Assembly: GCA_963696505.1 (NCBI GenBank)
Contig: CAVOKN010000030.1
Location: 62,001-126,000 of the forward strand
DNA length: 64,000 nucleotides
Direction of reading: 5' to 3'
Source of the DNA: CAVOKN01 sp963696505
GTDB lineage: Bacteria > Pseudomonadota > Gammaproteobacteria > Burkholderiales > Rhodocyclaceae
Of the stretch, positions 18,889-28,018 are shown in pieces. Position 1 is the stretch's first letter; the number at the start of each line of letters is the position of its first letter. The notes under the pieces are model-generated. The model had not been told where the DNA came from, made no database searches, and worked only from the letters and a program-made list of their open reading frames with translations. The position numbers and the translations under genes were made by a program.

Positions 18889-20058
18889 TTAATCGAAGGC
18901 TGCGGCGGCGCGGTAATGACGGTTGGCTTGGTCCGGCCGATCCAGGCGGTCGAACAGTTCCGCCAGTTCCAGATTGGCCCCGCGGCTGGGGGCGATGGCG
19001 AGCGAGGCTTCCAGATAGCTCTGCGCCTTGCCCCACAACTGCTGGATGCGGCACAGCCGCCCCAGCGTGAGCAGCAGTTGAGCGTCCTGCGGCCGGTCCT
19101 TGAGCCACTCCTCAGCCCGGCTGATCCGTGCCAGCGCTTCGCCCTCCTTGCAATCGCCATACAGCGCGGAAAGGCCGTCGTCCCATTGCGCGCCGAGACG
19201 GGTCTCAATGATCTTCTGCGCCGCGCCGCAGTCGCCCGCGTCGATCAGCAGCCGCGCCGCCAGCGCCGCCACCTGCGCGTCGCGCCGCTCGCCGGCGGGA
19301 AGCTGCGCCCAGTAGTCGATCAGTTGCCTGGCATCGCCCTTTCTGTCGTGCATGCCCTCCAGATGGGCACGCCGCTTGAGGGAGGCGGCGTGCTCGGGGG
19401 CGATGGCGCGATGCTTCTCAAGCAGCCGCGCCACCCGAAGCATGTCGCCCCAGCGGCCCAGCGCCAGGTGCACCCGCAAGGACAGACGCAGCGCGGCAAC
19501 ATGGCGCTGGCCGCCCTCCTGGAGGGAGTTCAGGCTTTCCAGCGCGGCATCGAAGCGCCGCGCATCGGTGTGCAGTTCCGCCTCGGTCATCAGTCTTGCG
19601 TCGTGCATCTTCTCGTCATGACGCCGGGCGCGGCCGAGCCAGGTGGTCTCGGCCGTCTCGTTGTTCATTCCCCGCGCGGCGCGCGCCGCCAGCAGCGCGG
19701 CAAGGCCGGGCGACTCGCCGGCAATGAACGCCTGGTCGGCCTTCTTCAGCGCCTGGCCGAAGCGCCCCTCGAACAGCAGGCGCAGCGCCTCGCGCAGCGC
19801 GTCGGCCGCCTTCTCGCGCCGCTTGCGCACCCGGAATTCGCGCACGGCCCGCGGCATGCGCAGCGTATTGACCACCAGCCGCAGCAACAGATAGGCCAGC
19901 ACGAAACTGGCCACCAGCAGCAGCACCAGCAGGTTGAGCGACAGATCGAAGCGCCACGGCGGGACCACGACGAGGGCATAGCCGGTGTTGTAGCGCCCGG
20001 CAACGGCCAGCAGCACCGCCAGGGAGAACAGGGCCAGCAGCCAGAACAGGGCGCGCAT
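18889..20058 (-). CDS. hemY: HemY-type inner-membrane TPR protein of heme synthesis operon
   Basis: 389 residues. Two N-terminal membrane segments (MRALFWLLALFSLAVLLAVA and about 43-65, LNLLVLLLVASFVLAYLLLR) are followed by a TPR-rich cytoplasmic or periplasmic part with repeats around 100-380. This is the proteobacterial HemY, not protoporphyrinogen oxidase. The ATG at 20058 is chosen because it starts the first membrane helix, 13 bp after the hemX stop; longer frames extend into hemX. Its proposed role is in coordinating protoporphyrin synthesis. Confidence 0.92.
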   Translation of the reverse strand: MRALFWLLALFSLAVLLAVAGRYNTGYALVVVPPWRFDLSLNLLVLLLVASFVLAYLLLRLVVNTLRMPRAVREFRVRKRREKAADALREALRLLFEGRFGQALKKADQAFIAGESPGLAALLAARAARGMNNETAETTWLGRARRHDEKMHDARLMTEAELHTDARRFDAALESLNSLQEGGQRHVAALRLSLRVHLALGRWGDMLRVARLLEKHRAIAPEHAASLKRRAHLEGMHDRKGDARQLIDYWAQLPAGERRDAQVAALAARLLIDAGDCGAAQKIIETRLGAQWDDGLSALYGDCKEGEALARISRAEEWLKDRPQDAQLLLTLGRLCRIQQLWGKAQSYLEASLAIAPSRGANLELAELFDRLDRPDQANRHYRAAAAFD

Positions 20059-20071
20059 CGCGAATCTCGCC

Positions 20072-21163
20072 TCAGCGACCGGCGGCCGCGGCCTTGTCGC
20101 GGCCAAGCTTGAAGTTGCGCAGCGCGGTGAGGCTGTCGTCCAGTGCCGGAAGCTCCAGCCTGAGTTGCGCACCTGACAACTGGCGCAGGAGCCCCAGGGC
20201 CTCCTGCGCCGGCTCGGCGCGAACGTCGAAGTAGCGTTCGATCCAGGCCTGGGCCTGCTTCAGATCCTCGCGGTAGGTGCGCGAGTCGCGCTGCAGCAGG
20301 GCGAGCCGCGCATTGATCAGCCGCAGCTTGAGGTTCTCCCGCAGGATGAATGCGTTCTGCGGCGACAGCACGGCGGGATCGGGGCGATCGAGCCGCTCGA
20401 TGCGGATCAACTGGCTCAGCTCGCGCCACAGGTCGGCGACGAGCCGCGCCCAGAACCCTTCCTCGGCCGCCGGCGCAACCGCGGCCGCCGTGCCGCGAGG
20501 CTTTCCTTCGAATGCCAGAGGCATGCGATCGACCGCACTCACCACGCCGTCGAGTTTGATCGACAACCCCGGCACATCCACCAGCGGCAGCGCCTTGAGG
20601 CGCTCGATGTCCTGGATCAGGGCACGGCGCAGGGGAATGAACTGGGCCTGCTCGGTGCGGGCAAGCCGCGCGTCGGCGCTTTGCAGCGCGATCAGCGCCG
20701 CCTCCACGTTACCGGCGAGCTGCAACTGCTGGACCGCCAGGTTGACCGTCTGCTCTACCTCGGCCAGCACGCGGTCGTCCCGGTTGCGGGTAAGCTCCTG
20801 GTACATGGCCTCCAGCGCCACCTGCTGATTCTGGGAATCGCCGAGCCGCGCCTCCAGCACGCCGACCTTGGCCTGGAGCGCCAAGACCGTCTCCTGCGCC
20901 TGTTTGGCGACGATGCGGCTTTCCTTGCCGACGCTGTCGCCCTCCGCCAGGCGCTGCGCCAGCTCGGCGTGGAGCGAGTCGGCGCGCCCGCGCGTTTCCC
21001 ACCACTGCCAGCCTGCAACGGCGAGCGCCAGCAGCGCGATGCCCAATGAAAGCCGCGGCAGAAACTGCGATCGCGGAGCCGGCACGGGTGCAGGATCGCT
21101 GCGCGCCGCAGGCGGTTCCGGCGCGACCGGCGCCTGGGCGGCGGTGGAGATTTCTTCATTCAT
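20072..21163 (-). CDS. hemX: HemX-like uroporphyrinogen-III C-methyltransferase family protein (non-catalytic type)
   Basis: 363 residues. A short cytoplasmic N-terminus rich in Pro/Ala, one membrane helix (about 45-63, LGIALLALAVAGWQWW), then a long periplasmic region with predicted coiled coil (about 66-130, many Gln/Glu/Leu heptads). No SAM-binding motif is present, so despite the family name it is not expected to methylate. The ATG at 21163 overlaps the hemD stop by 8 nt. It may be a scaffold for heme enzymes (inference). Confidence 0.9.
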   Translation of the reverse strand: MNEEISTAAQAPVAPEPPAARSDPAPVPAPRSQFLPRLSLGIALLALAVAGWQWWETRGRADSLHAELAQRLAEGDSVGKESRIVAKQAQETVLALQAKVGVLEARLGDSQNQQVALEAMYQELTRNRDDRVLAEVEQTVNLAVQQLQLAGNVEAALIALQSADARLARTEQAQFIPLRRALIQDIERLKALPLVDVPGLSIKLDGVVSAVDRMPLAFEGKPRGTAAAVAPAAEEGFWARLVADLWRELSQLIRIERLDRPDPAVLSPQNAFILRENLKLRLINARLALLQRDSRTYREDLKQAQAWIERYFDVRAEPAQEALGLLRQLSGAQLRLELPALDDSLTALRNFKLGRDKAAAAGR

Positions 21164-21986
21164 GGGCAAATCCGTTGAGGGCACTCCGGCTGCTTGCGGA
21201 AAAATGCCGGGCGAGTCCTTCCAGCAGGCCCTCGTCGCCAGGGCCGGTCAGGATCACCTGTTCCACCCCCAGCCCCCGCGCCGCCTCGGCGATGCGCTCG
21301 TGGGGCACGAACAGAGGGGTGCGGCGCAGCCATTGCCGTCCCAGCTTCCCCACCATGTCGAACAGGTTGCGCAGCCCTTCGCTCGAGGTAAGGGTGATGG
21401 CATCGATCTCACCCCGCGCCCAGAGCCTGAGCAGCGGCGCGGTGTCGAGATTGGGCCGGCCGCGGTGATAGCACTCGACGTACTCGACCGCCGCGCCGCG
21501 GGCAACCAGCGTGTCGCCGAGCAGCTCGCGCCCGCCGTCGCCGCGGAAGATCGCCGCCCGCCTGCCGGCCACTGCGCCGGCCTGAAGGGGGGGCAATTCC
21601 AGCAGGGCTTCCGAGTCGAAGCGGCCTTGCGGAGCCGTCACGTCGCGCAGCCCGAGACGCGCGAGTTCCTTCTCGCTCGACTTGCCGATGCAGGCGATCC
21701 GCACCGCGGGCGGCCACGGGCGGCGCGCGAGGATCACGTTGAGTGCCTTGGCGACCGCGTTGGGGCTGATGAAAATGGCAAGGGCATAGTCATCGAGCCG
21801 GTCGGCGATCTCCAGGATAGGGCGCACGTCGGCGACGTCGAAGATCGCCAGCACCGGAAACAGGATCGGCGCTCCGCCCTGCTCGCGAATGCCCTCGGCA
21901 AGGCCGCGCGCCTGGGCCTCGGGCCGCGTCACGACGATCCGCCGCCCCGCGAGGGCTGACTTTGTCGAAGCCGCGGCCAGCGTCAT
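21156..21986 (-). CDS. hemD: Uroporphyrinogen-III synthase
   Basis: 276 residues; cyclises hydroxymethylbilane with ring-D inversion. The sequence is poorly conserved in this family, but IVVTRPEAQARGLAEGIREQ, IFISPNAVAKAL, CIGKSSEKELARLG and the late ITLTSSEGLRNLFDMVG are characteristic of the two-lobed fold. It overlaps hemC by 4 nt (ATGA) and hemX by 8 nt, so the hemCDXY operon is tightly coupled. Confidence 0.94.
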   Translation of the reverse strand: MTLAAASTKSALAGRRIVVTRPEAQARGLAEGIREQGGAPILFPVLAIFDVADVRPILEIADRLDDYALAIFISPNAVAKALNVILARRPWPPAVRIACIGKSSEKELARLGLRDVTAPQGRFDSEALLELPPLQAGAVAGRRAAIFRGDGGRELLGDTLVARGAAVEYVECYHRGRPNLDTAPLLRLWARGEIDAITLTSSEGLRNLFDMVGKLGRQWLRRTPLFVPHERIAEAARGLGVEQVILTGPGDEGLLEGLARHFSASSRSALNGFAHE

Positions 21987-22930
21987 GCAGGGGCGCCGCC
22001 CAGCGCGGCGAGTATCCCTTCCGCGCCCTGCTCGCGCAGCGCCGCCGCGAGCCGCATTCCCAGTGCCTCCGGATCAGCCGCCGTGCCGCGCAGATCGGCC
22101 GACGCGATGCGGCTGCCGTCAGGCAGCGCAACGAAACCGCGCAGCCGCAGTTCGTCGCCCTGGCTCTGGGCAAACGCGCCCAGCGGCACCTCGCAACTGC
22201 CGGCCAGTGCCCGCGAAAGCGCGCGCTCGGCGCGGACGCAGGCGGCCGTGGCAGGATCATCAAGCGGCGCCACCCATGCTGCCACCTCGGGGCGCGCGGT
22301 CAGCGCCTCGATTCCCAGAGCGCCCTGCCCCGCCGCCGGCAGCGACTCTTCGGCCGGCAGCAGCGCCCGGATGCGATCGCCCAGGCCAAGGCGGGTCAGC
22401 CCCGCAGCCGCGAGGATGATGGCATCGTAATCGCCCTGATCGAGCTTGCGCAGCCGCGTGTCCAGGTTGCCGCGCAGGCTGGTCACCGCCAGATAGGGAT
22501 GGCGCGCGTGCAACTGCGCCTCGCGGCGCAGGCTGGACGTGCCCACCACGGCTCCGGGGGGCAGGTCTTCGAGCGCCGCGTACTTGCTTGAAACGAAGGC
22601 GTCCAGGGGATTCTCGCGCGCGGAGATCGCCACCAGCGAAAAATCGGGCGCCATCTCCATCGGCACGTCCTTCATCGAATGCACGGCGATGTCGGCGAGT
22701 CCGTCGAGCAGCGCCGTCTCCAGCTCCTTGACGAACAGGCCCTTGCCACCGACCTTGGCCAGCGGCCGGTCGAGGATCTGATCACCGCGGGTGGTCATGC
22801 CGAGAATTTCGACCCGGCAGCCCGGATATAATCCGGCCAGCCGATCGCGCACGTGCTGCGCCTGCCACAGCGCCAGGCGGCTTTCGCGGGAAGCGATGAC
22901 GATGCGCTCGGGCGCGGGATACGAGGTCAC
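21983..22930 (-). CDS. hemC: Porphobilinogen deaminase (hydroxymethylbilane synthase)
   Basis: 315 residues. Motifs: IASRESRLALWQAQHVRDRL, DIAVHSMKDVPME (catalytic Asp loop), VGTSSLRREAQL (substrate-binding Arg) and GSCEVPLGAFA, whose Cys anchors the dipyrromethane cofactor. The start is GTG at 22930. It is the first gene of hemCDXY; only 6 bp separate it from the longest possible start of the divergent thioredoxin-like gene. Confidence 0.96.
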   Translation of the reverse strand: MTSYPAPERIVIASRESRLALWQAQHVRDRLAGLYPGCRVEILGMTTRGDQILDRPLAKVGGKGLFVKELETALLDGLADIAVHSMKDVPMEMAPDFSLVAISARENPLDAFVSSKYAALEDLPPGAVVGTSSLRREAQLHARHPYLAVTSLRGNLDTRLRKLDQGDYDAIILAAAGLTRLGLGDRIRALLPAEESLPAAGQGALGIEALTARPEVAAWVAPLDDPATAACVRAERALSRALAGSCEVPLGAFAQSQGDELRLRGFVALPDGSRIASADLRGTAADPEALGMRLAAALREQGAEGILAALGGAPA

Positions 22931-22936
22931 TGGACT

Positions 22937-23491
22937 ATGCTCTTAGGGTATGCGGCGAGGGGCCGGGCATTGCGCCGCGCGTTGCGGCAAAAGGCGCGCT
23001 CGGGGCGCCGGGTGGCCGCGATTCTAGCATGGCTGCCCCTCGCCCTCGGGACGGCTCAAGGGGCGATCGCCGCAGATCACGAGAGTCTCACGCCGGCCAG
23101 GGATCTGGCCCGCGACGGGCAGGAACTGCGTGCCAGGCGCCTCCCCCTGCTGGTCCTCTACAGCCAGAGCAGCTGCAATTGGTGCGACAAGGCGCGGCGC
23201 GAGTACCTGCTGCCGATGCAGAACGACCCCGCCTATCGCAGCCGGGTCCTGCTGCGGCAGATCGACCTCGATTCCGATGCCCCGCTCGTCGACTTCGCCG
23301 GACGGCGCACCACTCACGGCGAATACGCCAGGACCGAACGCACCCGCGTCACCCCCACCGTGGCCTTCTACGGCCCCGACGGCGAGCGCCTCTCCGACCC
23401 CATCGTCGGACTGCGCATCGCGGACTTCTATGGCGCCTACCTCGAACGGGCGATAGACGAGGGTCTGGCCAGGCTGAAGTCGGGCAAATAG
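22937..23491 (+). CDS. Thioredoxin-fold protein with CNWC motif, probably periplasmic
   Basis: 184 residues from the ATG at 22937; a GTG at 23012 would give 159. An arginine-rich segment precedes a hydrophobic stretch (VAAILAWLPLALGTAQG) and Ala-rich cleavage region, which looks like an export signal. The mature part has SQSSCNWCDKARREYLLPM (redox-active CxxC, thioredoxin-like) and RVTPTVAFYGPDGERL (cis-Pro loop). It resembles SoxW-like and YyaL-like disulfide proteins; the substrate is unknown. The longer start leaves no room for a hemC promoter, which favours a later start. Confidence 0.72.
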   Translation: MLLGYAARGRALRRALRQKARSGRRVAAILAWLPLALGTAQGAIAADHESLTPARDLARDGQELRARRLPLLVLYSQSSCNWCDKARREYLLPMQNDPAYRSRVLLRQIDLDSDAPLVDFAGRRTTHGEYARTERTRVTPTVAFYGPDGERLSDPIVGLRIADFYGAYLERAIDEGLARLKSGK

Positions 23492-23603
23492 TCACCGGAC
23501 ACCAAGCGGTGCTGCGCGCGGGCAGCCCGCAGATCTCGGGCACGCGACGTGCTTGCGATTTCATGTTGCGGACTTCCCCGCGAACACTCCGGGCACAAAC
23601 CGT

Positions 23604-26363
23604 ATGACCAAGGCCACCGAACAGGACAAGGATCTGCCGCTCAGGGACGACATCCGGCTGCTGGGGCGCATACTCGGCGACACGGTGCGCGCTCAGGAAG
23701 GCGAGGCGGTGTTCGACCTCATCGAGCGCATCCGCCAGAACTCCATCCGCTACCGTCGCGACGAGGACCATTCCGCCCGGCGCGAACTCGAAGCCACCCT
23801 CGACAGCCTGTCGCGCGAGCAGTCGCTGCAAGTGGTGCGCGCCTTCAGCTACTTCTCCCACCTCGCCAACATCGCCGAGGACCAGCACCACATCCGCCGC
23901 ACCCGCGCCCATCAGGCAGCAGGCTCCGGGGCGCGCGAGGGCAGCATGGCCTATGCGCTCGATCGCGCCGCCGCGGCGGGCATCGGCTTTGTGCGGCTGC
24001 AGCAGTTCTTCCGCGACGCCGAAGTGGTGCCGGTGCTAACTGCCCACCCCACGGAGGTGCAGCGCAAGAGCATCCTCAAGTGCGAGATGGAAATCGCGCG
24101 ACTGCTCAATGTCCGCGACCGCATGGAGCTAACACCGGAGGAGCACGCCGAGCACGAGGAACTGCTGCGGCGGCAGGTTCTGACCTTGTGGCAGACCGGC
24201 ATGCTGCGCCTGGCCAAACTCTCGGTGCGCGACGAGGTGTCCAACGGGCTTTCGTACTACGACTACACCTTCCTGCGCGAGCTGCCGCGCATGTATGCCA
24301 GCATCGAGGACCAGCTCGCCACGCGCGACCGCTACTGGAAATCAGGCGAGCTGCCCTCCTTCCTGCACACCGGCTCCTGGATCGGCGGCGACCGCGACGG
24401 CAATCCCTTCGTCACCGCCGATGTCCTGGCTCTGACTTTGCGCATGCAATCGGCACGCGCCTTCGAGTTCTACCTCGACGAGATCCATGCCCTGGGCGGC
24501 GAACTGTCGCTGACCACTCGCCTGGTCAGTGTCTCCGAGCAGCTACAGGAGCTGGACGGCCGATCCACCGACCGCGCGCCCCAGCGCAGCGACGAGCCCT
24601 ACCGCCGCGCGCTGATCGGCATTTACGCCCGGCTCGCCGCCACGGCGCGCGCCCTCGACCACTTCGAGGCGCTGCGCCACGAGGTCGGTGAGGCGCCGCC
24701 CTACGCCAGCGCGGCGGAGTTCGCCGCCGATCTGGACGTCATTCACCGCTCGCTTTCGGGCAACGGGTCCGCGACCCTGGCGCGGGGAAGGCTGCGCGGC
24801 CTGCGCCGCGCCGCGAACGTGTTCGGCTTCCATCTCGCGACGCTCGATCTGCGCCAAAACTCGGACGTCCACGAGCGGGTGGTGGCTGAGCTTGTCGCGG
24901 CGGCACGCCCCGAGGTGGATTACGGGGCCCTCGACGAGACGCAGCGCATCGCCCTGCTGATCGAAGAACTTGCCACGGCGCGGCCGCTGGCTTCGCCCTA
25001 CCTTCCCTACTCCGCCGAGACGGCGTCGGAACTCGCCATCGTGCGCACTGCCGCAGAGATGCACCGCCTCTACGGTACCGCCGCGATCCAGAACTACGTC
25101 ATCTCGAAGACCGACGGCGTGTCGGACATCCTGGAGGTGGCGGTGCTGCTCAAGGAGGCCGGCCTGCTGCGGCCGCTGGAGGGCAAGCTCGACCTGAACA
25201 TCGTCCCGCTGTTCGAGACCATCGCCGACCTGCGCCACTGCGGCAACGTCATCGACCAGTTGCTGCGCCTGCCCGCCTACTCACGGCTGCTCGGCTCCCG
25301 CGGGGCGATGCAGGAGGTGATGCTCGGCTATTCCGACAGCAACAAGGACGGCGGCTTCCTCACCTCCGGCTGGGAGCTGTACAAGGCCGAGATCGCGCTG
25401 GTCGATGTATTCCGCAGGCATGGAGTGGCGCTATCCCTTTTCCATGGCCGCGGCGGCTCGGTGGGCCGCGGCGGCGGCCCGAGCTACCAGGCGATCCTGG
25501 CCCAGCCTGGCGGCGCGGTGCAGGGACGCATCCGCATCACCGAACAAGGCGAAGTAATCGCCAGCAAGTATTCCAATCCCGAGGTGGGCCGGCGCAACCT
25601 CGAGACCCTCGCCGCGGCAACGCTCGAGGCGACCCTGCTGGAGCCTGACCAGGCGGCGCCGCGCGCCGAGTTCCTCGATGCCATGGAGCGCCTGTCGGCC
25701 CACGCCTTCGCCGCCTATCGCAATCTGGTGTACGAGACGCCCGACTTCGAGCGCTACTTCTGGGAGTCCACCGTCATCAGCGAGATCGCCTCGCTCAACA
25801 TCGGCTCGCGCCCCGCCTCGCGCACCAGGAGCAAGGCGATCGCCGACCTGCGCGCCATTCCCTGGGTGTTCAGTTGGGCGCAGTGCCGCCTCATGCTGCC
25901 GGGATGGTACGGTTTCGGTGCAGCGGTGCAGGCCTTCCTCGGCGAGCGCGGCGACGAGGGGCTGGCCCTGCTGCAGCAGATGAATCGGGAGTGGCCCTTC
26001 TTCCGCACCATCCTTTCCAACATGGACATGGTGCTGGCCAAGACCGACATCGCCATCGCCACCCGCTACGCGCGCCTGGTGAGCGACGCCGAACTGCGGG
26101 ACGCCATCTTTCCGCGGCTCAAGGCCGAGTGGCAGGCAAGCCTCGACTGCCTGCTGCGCATCACCGGCCAGGCCGAGTTGCTGGACGGCAACCCGCTGCT
26201 CAAGCGCTCGATCCGCAACCGCTTCCCCTACCTCGACCCGGTGAACCACCTCCAGATCGAACTGCTCAAGCGTTACCGCGCAGGCAACGAGGACGAGCGC
26301 CTCAAGCGCGCCATCCACCTCACCATCAACGGTGTCGCGGCAGGCTTGAGGAACAGCGGCTGA
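23604..26363 (+). CDS. ppc: Phosphoenolpyruvate carboxylase
   Basis: 919 residues; anaplerotic carboxylation of PEP to oxaloacetate. Motifs in order: VLTAHPTEVQRKSI (catalytic His), GGDRDGNPFVT, MLGYSDSNKDGGFLTS, FHGRGGSVGRGGGPSYQAIL (mobile catalytic loop), ITEQGEV, and the terminal TINGVAAGLRNSG with the conserved C-terminal Gly. The ATG at 23604 gives the normal N-terminus. Located next to the heme genes, as in related betaproteobacteria. Confidence 0.97.
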   Translation: MTKATEQDKDLPLRDDIRLLGRILGDTVRAQEGEAVFDLIERIRQNSIRYRRDEDHSARRELEATLDSLSREQSLQVVRAFSYFSHLANIAEDQHHIRRTRAHQAAGSGAREGSMAYALDRAAAAGIGFVRLQQFFRDAEVVPVLTAHPTEVQRKSILKCEMEIARLLNVRDRMELTPEEHAEHEELLRRQVLTLWQTGMLRLAKLSVRDEVSNGLSYYDYTFLRELPRMYASIEDQLATRDRYWKSGELPSFLHTGSWIGGDRDGNPFVTADVLALTLRMQSARAFEFYLDEIHALGGELSLTTRLVSVSEQLQELDGRSTDRAPQRSDEPYRRALIGIYARLAATARALDHFEALRHEVGEAPPYASAAEFAADLDVIHRSLSGNGSATLARGRLRGLRRAANVFGFHLATLDLRQNSDVHERVVAELVAAARPEVDYGALDETQRIALLIEELATARPLASPYLPYSAETASELAIVRTAAEMHRLYGTAAIQNYVISKTDGVSDILEVAVLLKEAGLLRPLEGKLDLNIVPLFETIADLRHCGNVIDQLLRLPAYSRLLGSRGAMQEVMLGYSDSNKDGGFLTSGWELYKAEIALVDVFRRHGVALSLFHGRGGSVGRGGGPSYQAILAQPGGAVQGRIRITEQGEVIASKYSNPEVGRRNLETLAAATLEATLLEPDQAAPRAEFLDAMERLSAHAFAAYRNLVYETPDFERYFWESTVISEIASLNIGSRPASRTRSKAIADLRAIPWVFSWAQCRLMLPGWYGFGAAVQAFLGERGDEGLALLQQMNREWPFFRTILSNMDMVLAKTDIAIATRYARLVSDAELRDAIFPRLKAEWQASLDCLLRITGQAELLDGNPLLKRSIRNRFPYLDPVNHLQIELLKRYRAGNEDERLKRAIHLTINGVAAGLRNSG

Positions 26364-26496
26364 GGGTGGAGGACACCTACAGCGCGCGGGGGGCAAAAGC
26401 CGAGAAGGAACGTAAGTGTGCGGCGATACGTCAGGGAGCGCTTCGTTTTGACGCCGCGTTTTTGACGCCGCGGGATCACGATGCTATGGTTCGCGA

Positions 26497-26775
26497 ATGA
26501 CCATCCGGGTCCGTGAAATGACCATTATTGCCATCAGCGTGTCCGAGTTCAAGGCGCATTGCCTCGACATGATCCGCCAGGTCGAGCAGGCCGGCGCCGC
26601 GGTCGATCTGACTCGGCGCGGCAAGGTGGTGGCGCGCCTGGTGCCGACCGCTCCTGCCACCCAGGGAACGCCGACCTGGCTGCGCTTGCGCGGCCGCGGC
26701 AGGCTTGCCGCGCAGCCCGGCGAGTCGGTCCTCGACGCCGCAGACTTCGACGCCTTGCGCGGCGGCGGCGCGTGA
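26497..26775 (+). CDS. Phd/YefM-type antitoxin
   Basis: 92 residues from 26497; a second ATG at 26518 within the repeated AATGACCAT gives 85 and matches the family start. The N-terminal Phd fold ISVSEFKAHCLDMIRQVEQA and LTRRGKVVARLVP binds DNA for autoregulation; the C-terminus (LDAADFDALRGGG) is expected to wrap the toxin. It overlaps the PIN toxin by 4 nt (GTGA), the standard antitoxin-first arrangement. Confidence 0.88.
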   Translation: MTIRVREMTIIAISVSEFKAHCLDMIRQVEQAGAAVDLTRRGKVVARLVPTAPATQGTPTWLRLRGRGRLAAQPGESVLDAADFDALRGGGA

Positions 26776-27182
26776 AGCCGCCGCTGCTTCTCGACACCCA
26801 CATCTGGCTGTGGTGGCTGCTCGGCCAGCCCGAGCTTGCGTCGCGCGAGCGTGAGGCGCTGGATGCGCTGGCCTCCGCAGGCACGCCGCCGGGGCTTTCC
26901 GCCATCAGTCTGTGGGAAGCGCAGATGCTCACCGGCAAGGGACGCCTCGAACTCGACAGCCCGCTCACCCACTGGCTGCCCGTGGCGGGCGCCCCCGAAA
27001 CCGTGACCCTGCTACCTCTGGACGTCGACGTGATACTCGCGCTCGACGGCTTGCCCAAGAGCTTTCACGGCGACCCCGCCGACCGCATCATCGTCGCCAC
27101 GGCACGCGCCCACGCCATCCCGCTGCTGACACGGGACACCAACATCCGCCGTTCGAGGGCGGCCAAGTCCTGGCATCCGTAA
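26772..27182 (+). CDS. PIN-domain ribonuclease toxin (VapC-like)
   Basis: 136 residues starting GTG. Acidic metal-binding residues of the PIN nuclease are all visible: LLLDTHIWLWWL (Asp), AISLWEAQML (Glu), HGDPADRIIVATAR (Asp) and LLTRDTNIR (Asp). The DTHIWLWW subgroup is typically paired with Phd/YefM antitoxins. A complete, probably functional toxin-antitoxin pair between ppc and the convergent algR. Confidence 0.9.
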   Translation: MKPPLLLDTHIWLWWLLGQPELASREREALDALASAGTPPGLSAISLWEAQMLTGKGRLELDSPLTHWLPVAGAPETVTLLPLDVDVILALDGLPKSFHGDPADRIIVATARAHAIPLLTRDTNIRRSRAAKSWHP

Positions 27183-27249
27183 TCCGGTGCAGTACGGAAC
27201 GTCACGAGCGTGGGGTGGAAAAGCGCAGCACCTTCCGCCGAACACCGCC

Positions 27250-28018
27250 TCACTTCTCCCCCAGCACCGCGCGCAACTGCGACCACTGGCGCCGGCTCAC
27301 CGGCAGCTTTTCGGGATGGCCCTTGAGCAGGACCAGCCAGTGGCCTTCTCCCTCGTCGTCGTGGGCGCGCTCGAAGCCTGCGACCGCGGCACGAGCCACC
27401 AGGCAGTTGCGGTGCACCCGCAGAAAGCGCTGGGGATACTCCTGCTCGAGTTGGGTCAGCGATTCCTCCAGCAGGTATTCCCGCTCCCGGGTACGGGCGG
27501 TGACGTACTTGAGCTCGGCCCTGAGATAGACGACGTCGCCGATGGGGATCAGCAGGATGCGGCCGCGCTCGCTGCACGCCAGGTGCTTGCGTCCTTCCGT
27601 CGCGATGCTTCTCCAACACCTCCGGCGCCAGCGCCGAGCGCTGACGCGCCCTGACGAGCGCATCCCTGAGGCGCTGCGCCCGCACCGGCTTGAGCAGGTA
27701 GTCGACGGCGTTGAGATCGAAGGCCTGCACCGCGTACTGATCGTAGGCGGTGACAAAGATCACCCTGGGCCGCTGCGGCAGTCGCGCGAGATGCCGGGCG
27801 AGTTCGATGCCATCCATCTCCGGCATGCGAATGTCCACCAGGATGACCTCGGGCATGTCCTCGGCAGAATCGCCCAGCTCGGCAAGCGCCGCCGCACCGT
27901 TTTCCGCTTCGCCCACCACCCGGTTCGGCAGCTCGGCTTCCAGGTCGGCCAACAGCACCCGCAGCCGGCTGCGGGCCGGCGCCTCGTCATCCACGATGAA
28001 TACGCGCAGCGCGTCCAT
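27250..28018 (-). CDS. LytTR-family response regulator (AlgR-like), with a +1 frameshift near 27590-27600
   Basis: Receiver domain (about 1-120) with FIVDDEAPAR acidic pocket, phospho-acceptor ILVDIRMPEMDG and the Lys of VDYLLKPVR; then a LytTR DNA-binding domain with IPIGDVVYLRAELKYVTA and FLRVHRNCLVAR. Near 27595 (gacggaagg) the match moves by one base between the two domains; total length is 256 codons plus one base. The start ATG at 28018 overlaps the stop of the sensor kinase (TGATG). Either a sequence error or a real split that leaves a truncated receiver-only protein. Confidence 0.88.
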